64,000 nt of DNA from the NCBI GenBank assembly GCA_950295325.1, contig OX485809.1, positions 1,800,001 through 1,864,000 on the forward strand, written 5' to 3'. This stretch comes from Polytrichum commune. Taxonomy: Eukaryota; Streptophyta; Polytrichopsida; Polytrichales; Polytrichaceae. Both the position numbers and the translations under genes were made by a program. The notes under the pieces were generated by a model, which was given only the letters and a program-made list of their open reading frames with translations, did no database searches and was not told the origin of the DNA. The first letter of the stretch is position 1, and each line of letters begins with the position of its first letter. This document shows positions 1 through 14,100 of this stretch, piece by piece.

Positions 1-5
1 TTTTG

Positions 6-31
6 TATATATATATATATATATATATATT
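6..31. repeat. (TA)n microsatellite
   Basis: A run of about 13 TA units opens the window. It is a simple repeat with no associated element that I can see. Confidence 0.9.
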
Positions 32-116
32 GAATTCTATAACTATATGTTTTATTACATCTTATTTTTATTATGTGTGATTTATCATACTCTTATATGT
101 TTTTTCCTTGGTGTAG

Positions 117-692
117 CAAGAGTTGGGAGATGTTGCTGCTACTGCTCAAAGGAAATTTTATGAGAAATACCCTGATTCTACACATTGGACTTCAAGTGTA
201 GTGGATGAATTTGTTACCAAAGCTGTGGAGAGGGTGAGATTGACTTTCTATTTGGAACTAAAGAAACAACTTCCCATTGCAGATCCTAGACATTCTCCTA
301 TGTTCTTAGAGCAGGTGAACTCTCATTATGAAACTCACGATGAGAATCCTGAGATGACTCAAGAAAAACTTTGGATGTTAACAACTTCGGCAATGAATAC
401 ATCTATGAAGATTAAGTGGCTTGAGAGGTGGAACAATTTACCTACTTTTCGTGAGGCTCTCAAGTTTCCGAAACCAAAATTCAATGATATAGAGTTTCCT
501 AAGTGACTTGATAAAGCTACTTGGTGGGCTCATATGATAATTTTTTGTCTATGTTTTTAAAAAAAAAAAAAAATTCAATCATTCAATTTTTCTAATTTTT
601 ATTTTGTATGTGGCAGTTGGCTATTGAGACCGAGAAGCTCTTTGATGCTACTGTGGCTGATATGCATGTGTCCATCAACTATCTTCCAGATG
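117..692 (+). pseudogene. Two-exon fragment of an unrecognised protein
   Basis: An open frame of 129 codons (117-503, then TGA at 504-506) follows a pyrimidine-rich tract and an AG at 115-116 that looks like a splice acceptor; it begins QELGDVAATAQRKFYEKY. A second exon-like piece at 617-692 (acceptor TGTGGCAG, donor GTATGG) reads LAIETEKLFDATVADMHV. Codon choice and amino-acid content look protein-like, with charged helices and no membrane segment. The TGA interrupts a frame that continues with LDKATWWAHM, so the first exon may be broken or the donor may lie a few bases earlier. No ATG is present, so the 5' part lies outside the window. I do not recognise the family; a transposon-derived gene is possible. 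Confidence 0.35.
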
Positions 693-3600
693 GTATGGAT
701 CTTTTGCCCACTATTTTTTATTTTTGATATTTGATTTTCAAGAACTTCAACAATTTAAACCTACTACCCGATTTATATCTACAATTCACTTTTGTTGTTC
801 TTTATGTTTTGGACTTCGTAAATGTCACCCTCATGATGGTGTTATGATGTATTCAAATTTTACATTGATGTGTATTATAGTGAGACATTCTAACATGCTA
901 CACTTGTTTTCAACATGAGTTTGCTTACACATTGTCTCCAATTACATTATTATTATCTCAACAGTTGAATGTATATTAGTTCATTTTTTATACAAAATTG
1001 TTATAGCAACATTCTCATTTGTTGTTCATTTGGACTATAGACCCTTACATGTAATTCCACAATCATAGGCCCCCAACGGATTTACAAACCATAACCGGGA
1101 AAAAATTGAAGGCTCATAGGTTCACACTCGCATGCTCACATACTAGCAACCCCGAGTCGTGTACATATTGGTATTTTTCATTGCTCACTACTTGCAATCT
1201 AGCATTCATATTGTTTGTCCTCCCCAATCTTCTTATTATTGAACCCTAAAAAGTTGTTTCTTTAGGCCACGGTTATAGGATACTAGGGGTCCTATTACCA
1301 AATATTTTGTTTTCTTCACCGCTCACAAATTACCGCTCATTGCTCACCGCTCACAAGATAGCACTCCCCGTTCTTCCACCAATCTCCAAACACTCGACGC
1401 ACCTTTGTGAGGTAGCTTCACTCTTCTAAAGGTTGTCCCTTTTCATCAACACCTGAACTTGGTTGTGTTCTCTTGTTAAAATTGTTTTTGGAGGAGGTGT
1501 TGAAGAACACCCATTACATGTTGGTCATTCTTTTGGTTCTTGAAATGTAACTAGTTTATCTCCCACTTACTCCTTGCACTCTTTAAGATCAAACGAAATT
1601 GATTTGGAAGATTCAGCCACCCCAACCACCATGGAAGCCTCATTTCTCCCACTTGGATGCATTTCCTCTTACTTGTATTATCATTTTATAAACATAATAT
1701 CTCTCATGTGGCCAAACACTTCCAAAGGTGTTGTGTTCAAAGGCTTATTTGCTCGCCTTCATCTATCATTGGAAAATGCCTTCATAAGTTATTGCCCCTC
1801 AATGCATGCTTCATAACTTGACAAAAATGTGGAACTAAGGTTCATACTACTCACTATGCTTTGAAGTGCATGAACACAATTGACATGATCCAATCTCCAA
1901 ACCTCCAAGTCTCCAAGCACCAACTGATACGACAAACATGCTCTAATGCACTTCCAACATGAAGCACCCCAAAAACTTCTTTGAGCACTGAAACTCTCAA
2001 GATTCACTCCCCAACCAGTAGGACTCGTTGCTAGAATTTTCCTGTATGCTTTCGACGCATGCCTTATCCCCTAAGTTTCAAATTTTTAATTCTTAAACAT
2101 GTGTGAATGGGCCCATAATCTATTGAAGCACAATAAAACTAGAGATCACATTACACAAGCAAATACACGTACAAAAAGGCATATAAACATTGCTTAAAGT
2201 GAGAAGGTCACCCTTTGCCTTGCCCTTCATTGCATTTTCCCTCCTTGGTTCATGCAATGTATATGGAGTATCTCAACTCCCACTTCCCACAAACTATATG
2301 GGTTTATTAAAAAAAAATTCATTGCTAAACCCCTATCAATGACCATCCAATGACTACAAGCAACCTCATTCTCTACCTTCGACAAATGACATGTTTTTCA
2401 TAGGATGACAATGGTTCCGAAACCTGACAATGGAACCATTATTCTCCTTAGATGACATGGAGTCAACCATAATTCATATTGCATGGATCCTCATTGGCAA
2501 GTAGAAAATATTATAAAATTTTAGTTATTTCATGATGTAGAAATAGAAGTGATTGGATCGAAAATGCTATTAAATGCCAAAGACAGTGGTAAAACGACCA
2601 TAGAATGAAAAGTTGAAGATATTGCTATAAATGAAGAAGACCATGTTAAGAAAAGAGAATTTAGGGCATTAGTTTCAAGATTGAAATGAACACCCAAGAA
2701 GAAAGAAAAAGAATGATGAAATTAAAATGGGAGATTCGGAAGGTGAATTGTTTTTATTTTAAATGGTAAAGTTATGATATTAAATTCCTCATTGCAATAT
2801 GCAATAAAATAAACTATGTTTTTATAGAATCGATAAGATAATAAGATATGTAATAGTTTGTTTGAAATGAGAATATAGAATATGCAAAAGGTCAAATCCA
2901 AATTGAACCATTTGGGCCTTTATCTCTTGCCCTTGGTCCCCAATTCCTCTAATTGTGTAGTTATGGCTTCAAGCTTGAATGAAAATCAAATTTTAGACTT
3001 TGGGAATAGAGGTTGATGCCTTTATAGAGGTTTAGATCATTGAGTTATATCTCTCAAGTTGATACAGTTTGAGACATATTGTATTTAATTCATTGCTAAC
3101 TTATTATAAATATTAGTGGTTGTATGTGGGTTGGAATGAATTTTTGGATTAAGCTTCATGCTCATGTGAATTCAAATTTGCACAGTCTTGAAAGGACATG
3201 GTTGGCTTTTAAGAATAAATACAATATAGTTTAGTTTGAATACAAAATGATAAATATTTTAACGAAATTTCATGTTATGATAGACATGAATGTTAATATT
3301 ATGAAAAGATGAATATGTGAAATGAACAATGTAAAAGTGTGATCAATTAAATGCTAGCAAGCGCTCAAGAGGATGATCAACACCAAGGTATTTAAGGCAC
3401 GTGATAAAATTCACATGAGGGGAGTCCACCTTTAAGTACTACAAAAGACAACAAACATTCAAAACAAAATATAAGCATTTCTAGAATAAGTAGCCAACAA
3501 TTCTTCTAGTTTGATAGTATCATTTTAGGCTATAACATATTTAATGAAGAATACGAATGCTTACATGATAGCATTAATATAATAAATTTAGTCACATGTT

Positions 3601-3861
3601 CATGTCGGATACAATGTCTATATGATTAGATTTTATGTTTTATGTTTTTTTCTTTTTCAAAACTTCATTTTTCATAATTATTTGGCTATTACTTTGTACA
3701 TTTGTGTAGCCCCATCAATAAATGTTCATATTTTATTCTTTACTTTTTTTAGTATTTTTGTCAACTTCTTCATATCTTTATAGATTAATTTTTGTACCAA
3801 TAACACTTATTACTTCACTCATAGTTGTCATTTCAACCCTCATTTCTTATCTTTCTCTAAG

Positions 3862-3862
<1 letters not shown>
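693..3862. other. AT-rich intergenic DNA, no gene seen
   Basis: Only short, low-complexity open frames occur here. A GCTCACCGCTCAC-type motif at 1318-1350 reappears inverted near 20627-20680, which suggests a decayed dispersed repeat. I see no conserved protein motif. Confidence 0.5.

Positions 3863-3915
<53 letters not shown>
3863..3915. repeat. (CA)n(TA)n compound microsatellite
   Basis: About 16 CA units run directly into about 10 TA units. The hydrophobic or His-Thr open frame across it is an artefact of the repeat. Confidence 0.9.
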
Positions 3916-3942
3916 TTCAATTTTGTTTCTTGTTATTTTAAT

Positions 3943-4727
3943 CTATTCCCTATCCAATATGTCCTTGCTAATTATACACATGTTATGTAGGACAATACAT
4001 GTGGCAATTATATTATTCATATGTCGTAAAAGTACATCAATTCTTCTTATAATAATTTTCCATCTACCCTTTAGAATTCCAAAAGCACGTTCTACGCATA
4101 TGTGAGTAGAAGTTTGAATAAAATTCCAACTGGCTTTGTAATGTTCTAGAAATTTTGGGCACAATTTTTTATCAGCTTATAAAGTAAGAATTTAGCTTTT
4201 ATGCAATTTTTGTTAGTTAAAATTATGTCCAATCAAGCATGTTTTTTACCCATCCAAATTCATGAATCTAAAACACACATTTTATATCAACAATACCTTG
4301 TAGTAAAGCCAAGTGAAATGACTGTGGATAATAATCTTCTCCTCCAATTACATGTAAAAAATAGGAATGTGAAATGCATCAATTGCTTAGATAATATGAG
4401 GAATCCCATGAAATGCCTCAAAATCTTGTGCTAAAATCCTACACCGAGTTGGACTTGGAAATTGCACAAAAGTGCGTTGCAAATGAACTCTTATCAATGC
4501 ACAAAATTTCTCACAATTTCTAGAATTATATTTTCGGCCACCCCATATACTTCTCCTATGGTACACAAAGTATTTTGTGTCTCAAACCTTTGCAATGACA
4601 TTGCAACTCTACTCCCAATTGAAATTGCCTCTCCCATACGTGTATTAATCATCTGCAAATACAAATGTAACCTTTCACAAAGAAACTTGAAGGTATTATG
4701 AGATATATGAGTTCTTTGCTTGAACAT
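3943..4727 (-). pseudogene. Decayed PIF/Harbinger (HARBI1-like) transposase
   Basis: Two blocks on the minus strand match the order of a HARBI1/DDE_Tnp_4 transposase. The N-terminal block (4727-4494) reads SHNTFKFLCERLHLYL, then SIGSRVAMSLQRFETQ and TIGEVYGVAENIILEIV, the usual helix-turn-helix-like region. The C-terminal block (4164-3943) contains VERAFGILKGRWKII and ATCIVLHNMC, the family signature around the last catalytic Glu. The roughly 330 bases between them, where the first two catalytic Asp residues should lie, still resemble the family (VLDS, WMGKKHA) but carry several stops. The product would have cut and joined DNA at TTA/TAA sites; this copy is dead. No terminal repeats were located. 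The call rests on the C-terminal signature. Confidence 0.75.
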
Positions 4728-7559
4728 TTTTTTCCGTGAAAGAATCGAATGATAATTTGTCAGTGAACCCTACATTTCTTCCAAATGTCCACACACTACA
4801 ATTGCTCGCGTTCATACTCCCAAAGCAAATGGTACAAATCATGGCATTCTCCCATTCTCCATTGAGTGCCAATGATTGCATCTCAAGCACATGTTGCACA
4901 ATCATTTGCAAATACCAACATAAAGCCAGTGCAATAATAGCCATCCCTATTGTCTAAAGATAATCCATCATGCTTTTTTTTCCCTTCCTCACTAATATAA
5001 AATTCAAAACGAGAGTGAAAGATAAATAAAAAAATGAACATATGTAACGAGTGAGGTAGGACTATCCCTCTTTTTCCACCAATAAATATGCAATGGTCTC
5101 TCAACATGGTCCATTCTCACTTCACCCTATCTTCAGGGCTCGTGACTACACAAAATGGCCATCCCAACACATGTATTACGGCCTTTGGATGAGAGTTAAG
5201 GGCCCTCACCATTACATGTCTTGATAGTTATGCATTTTGAGCAAATAGTCCAATCTCTTTTGAACACGTGTATTTGTGGCATCCGTTCTTAAAGCCACAC
5301 CTAACCACATACCACTCAAATATTCGTGTTCGATTCAGATAAGTACCCGAATTAGGCACATCTACCTTAATTCAAAATGCAGTCTTTGTCGCCACCTGTA
5401 TGTGTGATCCCCAAAACGCACTTTGCGCGCTTGTGTGTACGATCTTTGAGGGGTTGATCACACTGACCAGCTCCAACACCATCTGTCGGCATCTCCGACT
5501 GTAATAATGTGAAAAATATTGGGCCAACATCTATTTCTAAACATAATCACCAAACAATTTCATGGCTAGAATTGGATAAAAGTTTGGTGTGATTGGGGCA
5601 TGAAATTCACTCTACTTATACCACTTGCTTGCATGATATCCGTGTATATCCCCAAAATGCAATGCATCGAATATTGTATTTAGTGTCACCAATTCTCTTT
5701 GTCTTGCTCAATACTAATTGTAAATTGCCCGTGCAAGGTCACCAACACTAAATGTAAACCTAACATTATTTGTCAATCCTTGTAAGGTAATTTGGGCATT
5801 ATAGATTTATAATGTTGCAATTATTCTCACTTACTATGTGTTGTCCATCCAAGTTTCAGTCATCCATGACAATAATTCATTCTAGACTTGTTAGGATACA
5901 AAATATACCAAACTTTGTTTCAATTGTTAGCATGGATTTCATCCAACTCTCAATCATCCATGACAATACTTGGAATTGTTTTCACAAGAAGTGTCATTAG
6001 AAAAATCACCACAGGGGCATGAAATACCATAGGACACTAAATACAATCTTTAGTGTACTTATGTGTCCTCCAACTTGTGTTGTAATGCTATATTGTGCAA
6101 AAACGAAGCCTTCACTTTGATGATGAATAAGATATATATAGGAATGCCAAGTGCCATTGTCCTTGATTTGAATTCGTTAGTCATTTTGTATCCATAATAT
6201 GGGAATAGCGTGTTTGATGTTGTGGGAGAATTGGGGGCATAACCAAAAAAGAAAAGAAAAGAAAAGAAATTTTTTTAGGCCCCCTTACTTAACTAGGAAT
6301 CCAATAAGAAGATGTAACCCATAAGTGCCCGAGAAACCTTATCCAAGACCTTCTATGCACACAACATGTATTTGAACTACATATCTTCATTTCTAGTTGA
6401 TTGTGACCCAATCTCAAAATTAACTCATATATTTGTTTCATTTCTTGAACGGTTAGTACCATTATGTAGTAGAGTTCAAACATACAACACATGTGTTCTT
6501 AGATGCAAATATACACTTCATCATCAATTTCGCATATAAATAAATAAATATTTCCCCCTTGATGTATGATAACGTATGAAACAAATTCTCAAACCTTATA
6601 AATTGGAGCTCCTTTGCATACAAGGCCAAAACCCTAGAGACCCTAACGGACAATTATGGGGTCTATTTGGTAGAGATGGTGCAACAAGTGTGCACATAGA
6701 GGCATGTTTACAACCCATGTGGGTTCAAATCCCAAAAGCATGCAACAAGTTTGTGTCAATAGTTTTATCTAGAGTATGAATCACCCCTCTATCTGTTGTT
6801 GGAAAGGTTGAGTTGCAACCTGACCCGACACTAAGAAGGTGAAGATAATCTCTCTTGTTCCTCACCGTCCCCTGTTTTATAACACAGCCGTTCTTCATCT
6901 CAAGAGCGGGAGTTAACTCTTTTTGTCCTAGATGGACGTTTTTGTCCAAAATATAAAACTTGAAAGGATGGATGGGGTTGCGAATGAACTCTTTGTTGCT
7001 CGATGTTTTGTGTGACAATAGATGGCATATTTCAATACTTGTGAAAAGAAATGATAATATTTTTTTCCCCATATGAAGCTATCATATATTTATACATAAG
7101 ATGTTGTCAAGATCATGCGGAACCGATGAATGTTTTCCACGAGTTGAAAGGAACGTAATCACAAACCCAACAAAACAAAAAGAAGTTCCCATGTCCAAAC
7201 GTAATTTTCAAATGAAGCAGTTACAGTGGGTAAGTTCTCTTATGTTAATTTGGACTGGAAGAACTGAATTCCAAGGCCAACTTTGATTCAACTTTTCCCG
7301 TTTCAGCACTTTAATTATCTATCTCATATGAAAAGAATGTGGCCACTGGATCCCCAGTCTTCCCATAAGTCTCGATGAGCAATTTTAGTTACCAACATTG
7401 ATATACCACCCCCCCACTACAAAAATATCATAAAACCAAAAAATCACCCACATCAATTTCATACCAAAACAATTTGTGCCTCACGTTAATTTAAAACTAG
7501 AAATTTTGACATGGATTGAAAATCAATAAGGATTCTAGAGAAAAACTGTTACTTACAAT
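4728..7559. other. Intergenic DNA without a recognisable gene
   Basis: The open frames here are short, overlap on both strands and show no family motif. A stretch at 5270-5390 (CATCCGTTCTTAAAGCC...) resembles 9060-9150 in OEP80 intron 1 (GTCCGTTCTTAGATGC...), so a dispersed repeat is probably shared between them. Confidence 0.45.
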
Positions 7560-8118
7560 ACCAAAACAATTTAATATAATTCCTTTTTAATGAAAAAAAT
7601 AACATTATTAAGCAATGTACGTTTGTTCACGTGGGTCTGAGAATAAAACCATAAGATTCCGCTGGTTTTGTTATTTAAGAAACGACTATGTTCCACGTCG
7701 GAAGACACGTCATCATGCCCATCCAAGTCCAACCAACGGGAAGGCTCGATTCGCTTCCGCCATGAATCCCAATATCTTTCCAACTGCAGGAAGCCCCGAC
7801 GCCGATGCTGGTCCGCAACACGAAGGCAATGCAAACTTGACACAATGGCACCAGAATTCAAACCCTAGCGAGCGCGGGAGCGACCGAGGAGCGAGCCAAT
7901 TGCACTCACTCAGTCGCGCGGGGATTGCACGCATCGCAATCCGATGAATTTTGGAACAGGTGGGATGTGCTGCGGCGGGGTCGCAAGATTGATGATGGCA
8001 GAGATGGAGGAGTGAGTGGAGTGCACTGGGGTTAGGGTTCGGGGTTCAGAATTCAAGGTTCAAGGTTCGGGGTTCAGTTGAATAGGGTTTGGTTGATTTT
8101 GATTGTTCCAACCAAAAA
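7560..8118 (+). promoter_or_regulatory. Promoter and 5' leader of OEP80
   Basis: GC content rises sharply from about 7690 and stays high into the coding exon, as expected for a housekeeping plant promoter and leader. A telo-box-like AAACCCTA lies at 7860-7867. Just before the start codon, at 8030-8080, short direct repeats of GGTTC and AAGGTTC (GGGGTTCAGAATTCAAGG) cluster. I see no clear TATA box near the gene, so the transcription start is unknown. Confidence 0.45.
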
Positions 8119-11100
8119 ATGTGCGCTTCGGGGCAATCTGCGCCCGTGGCAGAGAAGCTGAAGCCGGCACGAATTTCATTCTCGAGAGTGAAGCTCCCCG
8201 GGGAGGTGCCTCGAAGGAGAGTTGAAAATGCATCGACCCTAGGGTTAGGGTTTGAGAATCATCGGTTGCCATTTGGGAGTTTGTTGAGTGCTGCAGAGGG
8301 GTTTGTGCATTCGGTATGTGCGAAATGGGAGCACATGACCAGCCGAGCCCGGGAGGCTGTATTTCGGGAAGGTATGAAGAGGCCGTTGTTTTTGAATTCG
8401 GGGCCGAGGATGATCCTGGCATCGATGTCGCTGAGCAATGAGCCAGAGCGAATGCAGCAGCAGCAGCAGCTGCAGGGTTCGGAATCGCGGCCAACAGGTA
8501 AGCGGAAAAGTCCCGGGGGGATACAGATAGGGCAGGAAGGAGGAGGGGGACAAGAGGAGGAGAGGGTTTTGATTAGCGAGATTTTGATCCAGGATAAAGA
8601 CGGGCAGGTGTTGGCGGATTCCGAGCTCCTTACCACCGCATGGGGAGCTTTAAAGGCCTGTAAGCCTAATTTTGCCTTGACTACCTCTGAGGTTCAGGAG
8701 GATGTGCATCGAATCATTGACACCGGCTTCTTTGCGTCATGTATGCCATCTGCGGAGGATACCCGTGACGGCGTGCGCCTAATTTTTAAGGTGTGATTCA
8801 GCATGACTTAGGTAGACGGGTCTTAAATGGTTACATTTTTCCTTTTCGCTATGGAATACAGCTCCTTTTCGCAATGGCTGATCCGCGAATGTGAATGAAG
8901 TAGCCAGGTTCAATAGTAGCGAAATTTGGAGTCCGCCATGATTTGATATGAATTTCCAAAGGTGATGGGCAAGGAGCCATAACTCGGTCACATAACTCGG
9001 TCACTCGGTAACAAAATTCAGCACGTAGTTGAATCTATTTTAAGCACATGATGGCTTTTTGGTGTCCGTTCTTAGATGCACACCTAACGGCATACCACTG
9101 AAATGTAGGTGCCCAAATAATTGTAGTAACTGAATCAGGTCTATCTATCTTATGTAAAGCTGATGTGGAGGAACTCAATGCATCAATTTTTTGTCCAAAA
9201 CCACATCAACTTGCAAGTACCCAACAATTTAATTTCTAATTTCTGATTCTTCAACGTGTTGCTAGAGTACTATGTGTAGAATTCTCATGCCATTGCCCCA
9301 TCTCTTCAACAATAAAATGCTGTGATACATTAACGACATCATGGTTGGGTGTTCCGCAAGAGCTATTGCAATATATAGATTTGTGCAGGCAGTAAATCTG
9401 TTAGGCAACTTAGTGGATTTGCAGGTGTATTCAAAGTATAAAAGTGCAAGTTTGGAGTCATCTATCTCATGAGAGTCAAGCAGGATCCTGGGAATTGAGA
9501 TCGAATTTGACCCTCTCCCTTTCACCACTCTTTATTTGAATCAATGGGATTTTCAGCTTAGATCAAAGCAGCTTCTGGTTACTGACAGAAAGTTTTCTGG
9601 CGTGAATGGTCTGCTTATAGGTAGAGCCTAACCAGGAACTGAAGGGGCTGGTGTGTAATGGTGCCAACGTTCTTCCGACTCGGGTTGTGAATGATGCTTT
9701 TCGCAATGAATTTGGTATGATCTTACTCAGCAAAATATTCGCAAACCTACTCGTTTGCCTCTGTTGTAAGCTTATCCATCCAGCTATCTTAAATTGGTAT
9801 CTGTCCTCATTGGATGGAGTCCATTGCTATACAATTTGTGGTATATGCTCACTTTTTGTGAGCATCTGATTTTTTTCATTTGAAGAATTTAAAATCTTCA
9901 TTCCTGTAGTCTATGGAGCATATAAACATTGCCACCCTCTGTTTGATCCTTTGCAATTGGAGAACATTTATGTGTCACATAATCGAGTTTTCAGAGTGGC
10001 TCAAATTCACCATTTGCTAATCACTGTGCATCTTATAATTGCTAAATAAGCATAGACCCTTGTATACAATCCTCGAACTTGGTTACTCCTTGAGTGTATG
10101 TGGTGCCTGGGGATGGAGTTGTGTTCTTAGTGGGATGCCACTACATTTCTTTCATGCAGGAAAGGTGGTAAACATTCAACGTCTCAACACAGTGCTTGAC
10201 ACTTTAAATGGCTGGTACAGGGACCGAGGCCTTTTTGGTCAGGTACAGAGCTTAGCCGATGCCTTCTTACCACAATTATGTGAATATCTATTTAGTATGA
10301 TTGTGTAGAGCTAATTTGGAGAAACTTCAGTGCATCAATTTTCTGTCTAAACCATGTCAACTTGCTAGTATCTAATATCAAATGGACAGTATAAAGTAGC
10401 ATCATTCTATACTTTGGAATTTTTTGGGCATCTCCATATTTTGCTTGCAGCAGAGACTCCACTTATAGCATCTCTTCAGTCCTTAGGAGCAATGTATAGA
10501 CTAGAAATGTGGGACCTTCACGTAGCTGGACCAGTTCAATGCAGAGCACCAACCGTTCCTTATAGGGATGAAAACATCTCATCTTCTGATGAGTCTCAGA
10601 TATGTGTTCTTCAATAATAGTAAATAGTTCAGTCAGGTTGGGTTGCATTCACTCCTCGTGGTGGGACTATGCTTCTGGTCACTTGCCATGAAACTGTGAG
10701 TTTATAGTACTCAATCTTTTTTTTCAGTAATGTTCGTGCAATTTTTATTTTCAAAGGTGATTACAATTGATTACAGGTCACAGATGTCGAGATACTGTCA
10801 GATGGGGTGATAAGAGTGCAAGTTGCAGAAGCTGAGGTGCACAACATCAACATTAGATTTTTGGATCGGAAAACGTATGTACTTTCAAATTTCTGTGTAG
10901 AATCAATTATGGAGTGTTTTGTTGGACATTTGGCTTTGGAGGGGCTCAGGGTTGAAGGACTGTTGGTTCACATTTTAGATGGTATTTTGCTTGACTTCTG
11001 TGTTTCATTTGCAGCGGAGAGCCTACTGTTGGTAAAACACGCCCAGAGACTCTACTTCGGCAGCTGACAACTAAAAAAGGACAGGTAAAATTTACAAATA

Positions 11101-14100
11101 ACAGTATCTTCTCTTCATGGCTTTTTGTCTGTGACTGTCATTGTATTGGTAGGTACTAGTCAGCTCACATTTAAGTAGATTATGGCATCAGTCTGTATGT
11201 CACCCTCTTTGAAACAGTTAAGAGAATTTTCTATGTCCTCTCTTGGTTTTTGAGTCTGTAATAGTCAGGCATGAATCCCAAACTAGTATAGCCTTAAGAG
11301 CTACCAAAAAATGCATTCCAAACTTCTTTCGTTGTATAGTTTGGTTGTTGAGCTAGATCCACATCCATACATGAAGTCATGTTCTGGTTGTGTTGTTGTG
11401 TCTTCATTTCTTTCACCATCTAACCATCTCAATCTTGAACACAGGTATACAGTCTGCAACAAGGACGTCGGGATGTAGAGACTGTCTTCACTATGGGTAT
11501 TATGGAAGATGTCAACCTCATTCCTCAGCCTGCTGGCGGTATGTTATTAATGTTGTGCCATTCTGCAGAAGATAATGGAAGTAATGCACTGAATGCTGGA
11601 CAAGTGGGAAAGTCTGATGTGGATCTCAACAGCCTTTTATTAGATTACAAAGAGAAGACAATCTGTTAGTGTTTTGTTTGATTCTTTGAAGCATTAGTTC
11701 CTGAAAGGGCTATTGAAAAGTTCTCATGGCTGCCTTTATTTGTGAGTTCTGTAAGTGATCACAAGTTGGTAATGCCATTTTTTCACCAATTTTGTGAGTG
11801 TTCTATCATTAACTGCACATGTGAGAGTCTATATGTCGTAGCTAAGATGAGAAATATGTATGGCTTGTTGGTTGCTCCATATTGCGCTTTGTGAACAAAT
11901 GCACATCATGTATTGGATGTGGTAAATGAAATTCACATTTGTGTCATGTCTAGGGCATAAAATATGTATGGCTTGTTGGTTGCTCCATATCGCTTTGTGA
12001 ACAATTGCACACCATGTACTGGATTTGGCTAATGTTTTTGTCATTGGACATGCTGTGGACTTTGGACCTGTAATGCAGACACAGGCATGGTGGATTTAAC
12101 CATGAATGTGGTGGAGCGTGTGACTGGGGGCTTTTCCGCTGGTGGTGGGCTATCAGGCAACGGGTATGTCAGAACCCTTCATGACCAAGTATGTCTGTCA
12201 GGGATCTGATTTTGAGTGTGTAGTCAATGGGATTGCACAAAAGAGTGAATACAGATTTTTCCTTTTTAAATACTTTTTGCATGTGCATGTGCATGTGTAA
12301 CCTGCCTCTAGTTAGGAGCATAGGCAGGATGAGTAATGATTGTTATTTGGCAGTTCACAGGTGTTTCAAACAAAACTTTGCATAGACTTGTGTGAAGCAA
12401 ATATTGCTTTCCTAATTCTTCTGCTTTTTCAAGTGTCCTAGCTATAGCATATAGGTTACCAGTATGGATGCTCTGCTACTGTGTTTATTTAATGAAACAC
12501 ATGAGTTGTAAATTATTTTTGTCCTCAAATAACATTCGGTTGGTTGATTTTGGATATTCTCATTACAGCATAGATCTCTGCTGATGTGCATACTATGGAT
12601 TGTTATTTGTGTTTGGGGTGCAGCATATCAAATGGAGCCCTTTCAGGCCTTGTTGGAAGGTGCAGCATCCCTTGACCTTTATTACAAGCACTTGTTAGGG
12701 GTAAATTAGCCTATTTCCAACACTTGGCCTGTAATAGGGTTAGGTCATCACTTTGAGATCACCTGTAAGTAATGAAGGTGGAAGGTAGTGCACACCAAAG
12801 TTGGTTGATTAGGTACTGGTTATGATTTTCTGGACCACAGATCACTTGAATATTTTAATACTAGGTTGCACAATCTCCATAGCAAAATTTGTGTCTTTAC
12901 AGATATCTTTGCGACAAGGACATATAGGTGTACTCTGTAGATCTTGCATGAGGTCTGATAAGGATGTATTCTTCAGACATTTATACACCAAATTATTGTG
13001 CCAATTTATCCAAAGGGAGTCCAATCTTTCTGTCTTTTGCAAATCATTAAACCAATTTTATTTTACCAATTATAAATCCTTAAGATGTTTAGAATAAATT
13101 TGTTCTGACAGTATGGGTGTGCATTTGGGTTGATGGATTTTGCAGCTTTGCCTACTCACATAGGAACGCTTTTGGACGGAATCAGAAGCTCAATATCTCA
13201 CTAGAGAGGGGGCAGGTTGACTCCATGTTTAGGATAAACTACACTGACCCTTGGATTGAAGGTGATGACAAGCGCACATCTCGATCTATCAATATTCAGG
13301 TATGGTAAGGTTTATCACAGATGTTGTGGCATCATGACTGAAGGGATAGAGATGAGTCTTTGTAACATTCACAAACAGTCAGTAGGCCAGAGTTTCCAAG
13401 CACTTAAATTGAATGAAGTTTTGTTTCAAAGGGTTTGAATTTATCTGAAGATCCTGCTGTTAAGAATCTTGGATGTATGCGTACGAGTCTTTGATGAATC
13501 TTGCAGAATGCACGTTGGTGACTGCTACTTTCTGGATTTGAAAGTGGAGATGTGCTAGGGATGGAGACTGACAAGAGTAGTGATTTATTGGCAGAGATGC
13601 TAAATATGTGGTTGGTCGTGGTTACAGAATTCACGGGCACCTGGGACAATAGTGCATGGTATGCGAAAAGATCCTCAAGCAACTGGTCCATTGCATGGTG
13701 GGGTGACAATAGGAAGGCTGATGGCAGGTGTTGATTACAGCCGACCATTGCGACCTAAATGGAGTGGCACTGCAGGCATCAGTTTTCAAGTACGGGTTTC
13801 ATTCCTCGTCCAAATCCTTGATAGACTCATTTCACTTGTTCTGGTTTCCGTTATTTCCATCAAGCTCCTCCACAGAAATCTGATGTTTTGGGAAAATACA
13901 AATTCTTTTCCAGCGAGCTGGAGCTCGAGATGAACATGGACTAGTGAAAGTTGTGGACATGTATGGCGGGCCTCTTACATTCAGGTAATTGCACTTGTCC
14001 TGCCAAAAGTTACGTCCAAAATATTTTGTGTTCATTTATCTTTGTTGGGCATGCATTGAGAAGTCTACATGTGTAATTGTTTATTTTTTTGTGCTTTATG

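Noticed and set aside
8060-8636. Minus-strand Pro/Ser/Ala-rich open frames over OEP80 exon 1
   Set aside because: They are shadows of a GC-rich coding exon; the plus strand has OEP80 homology and splice sites.
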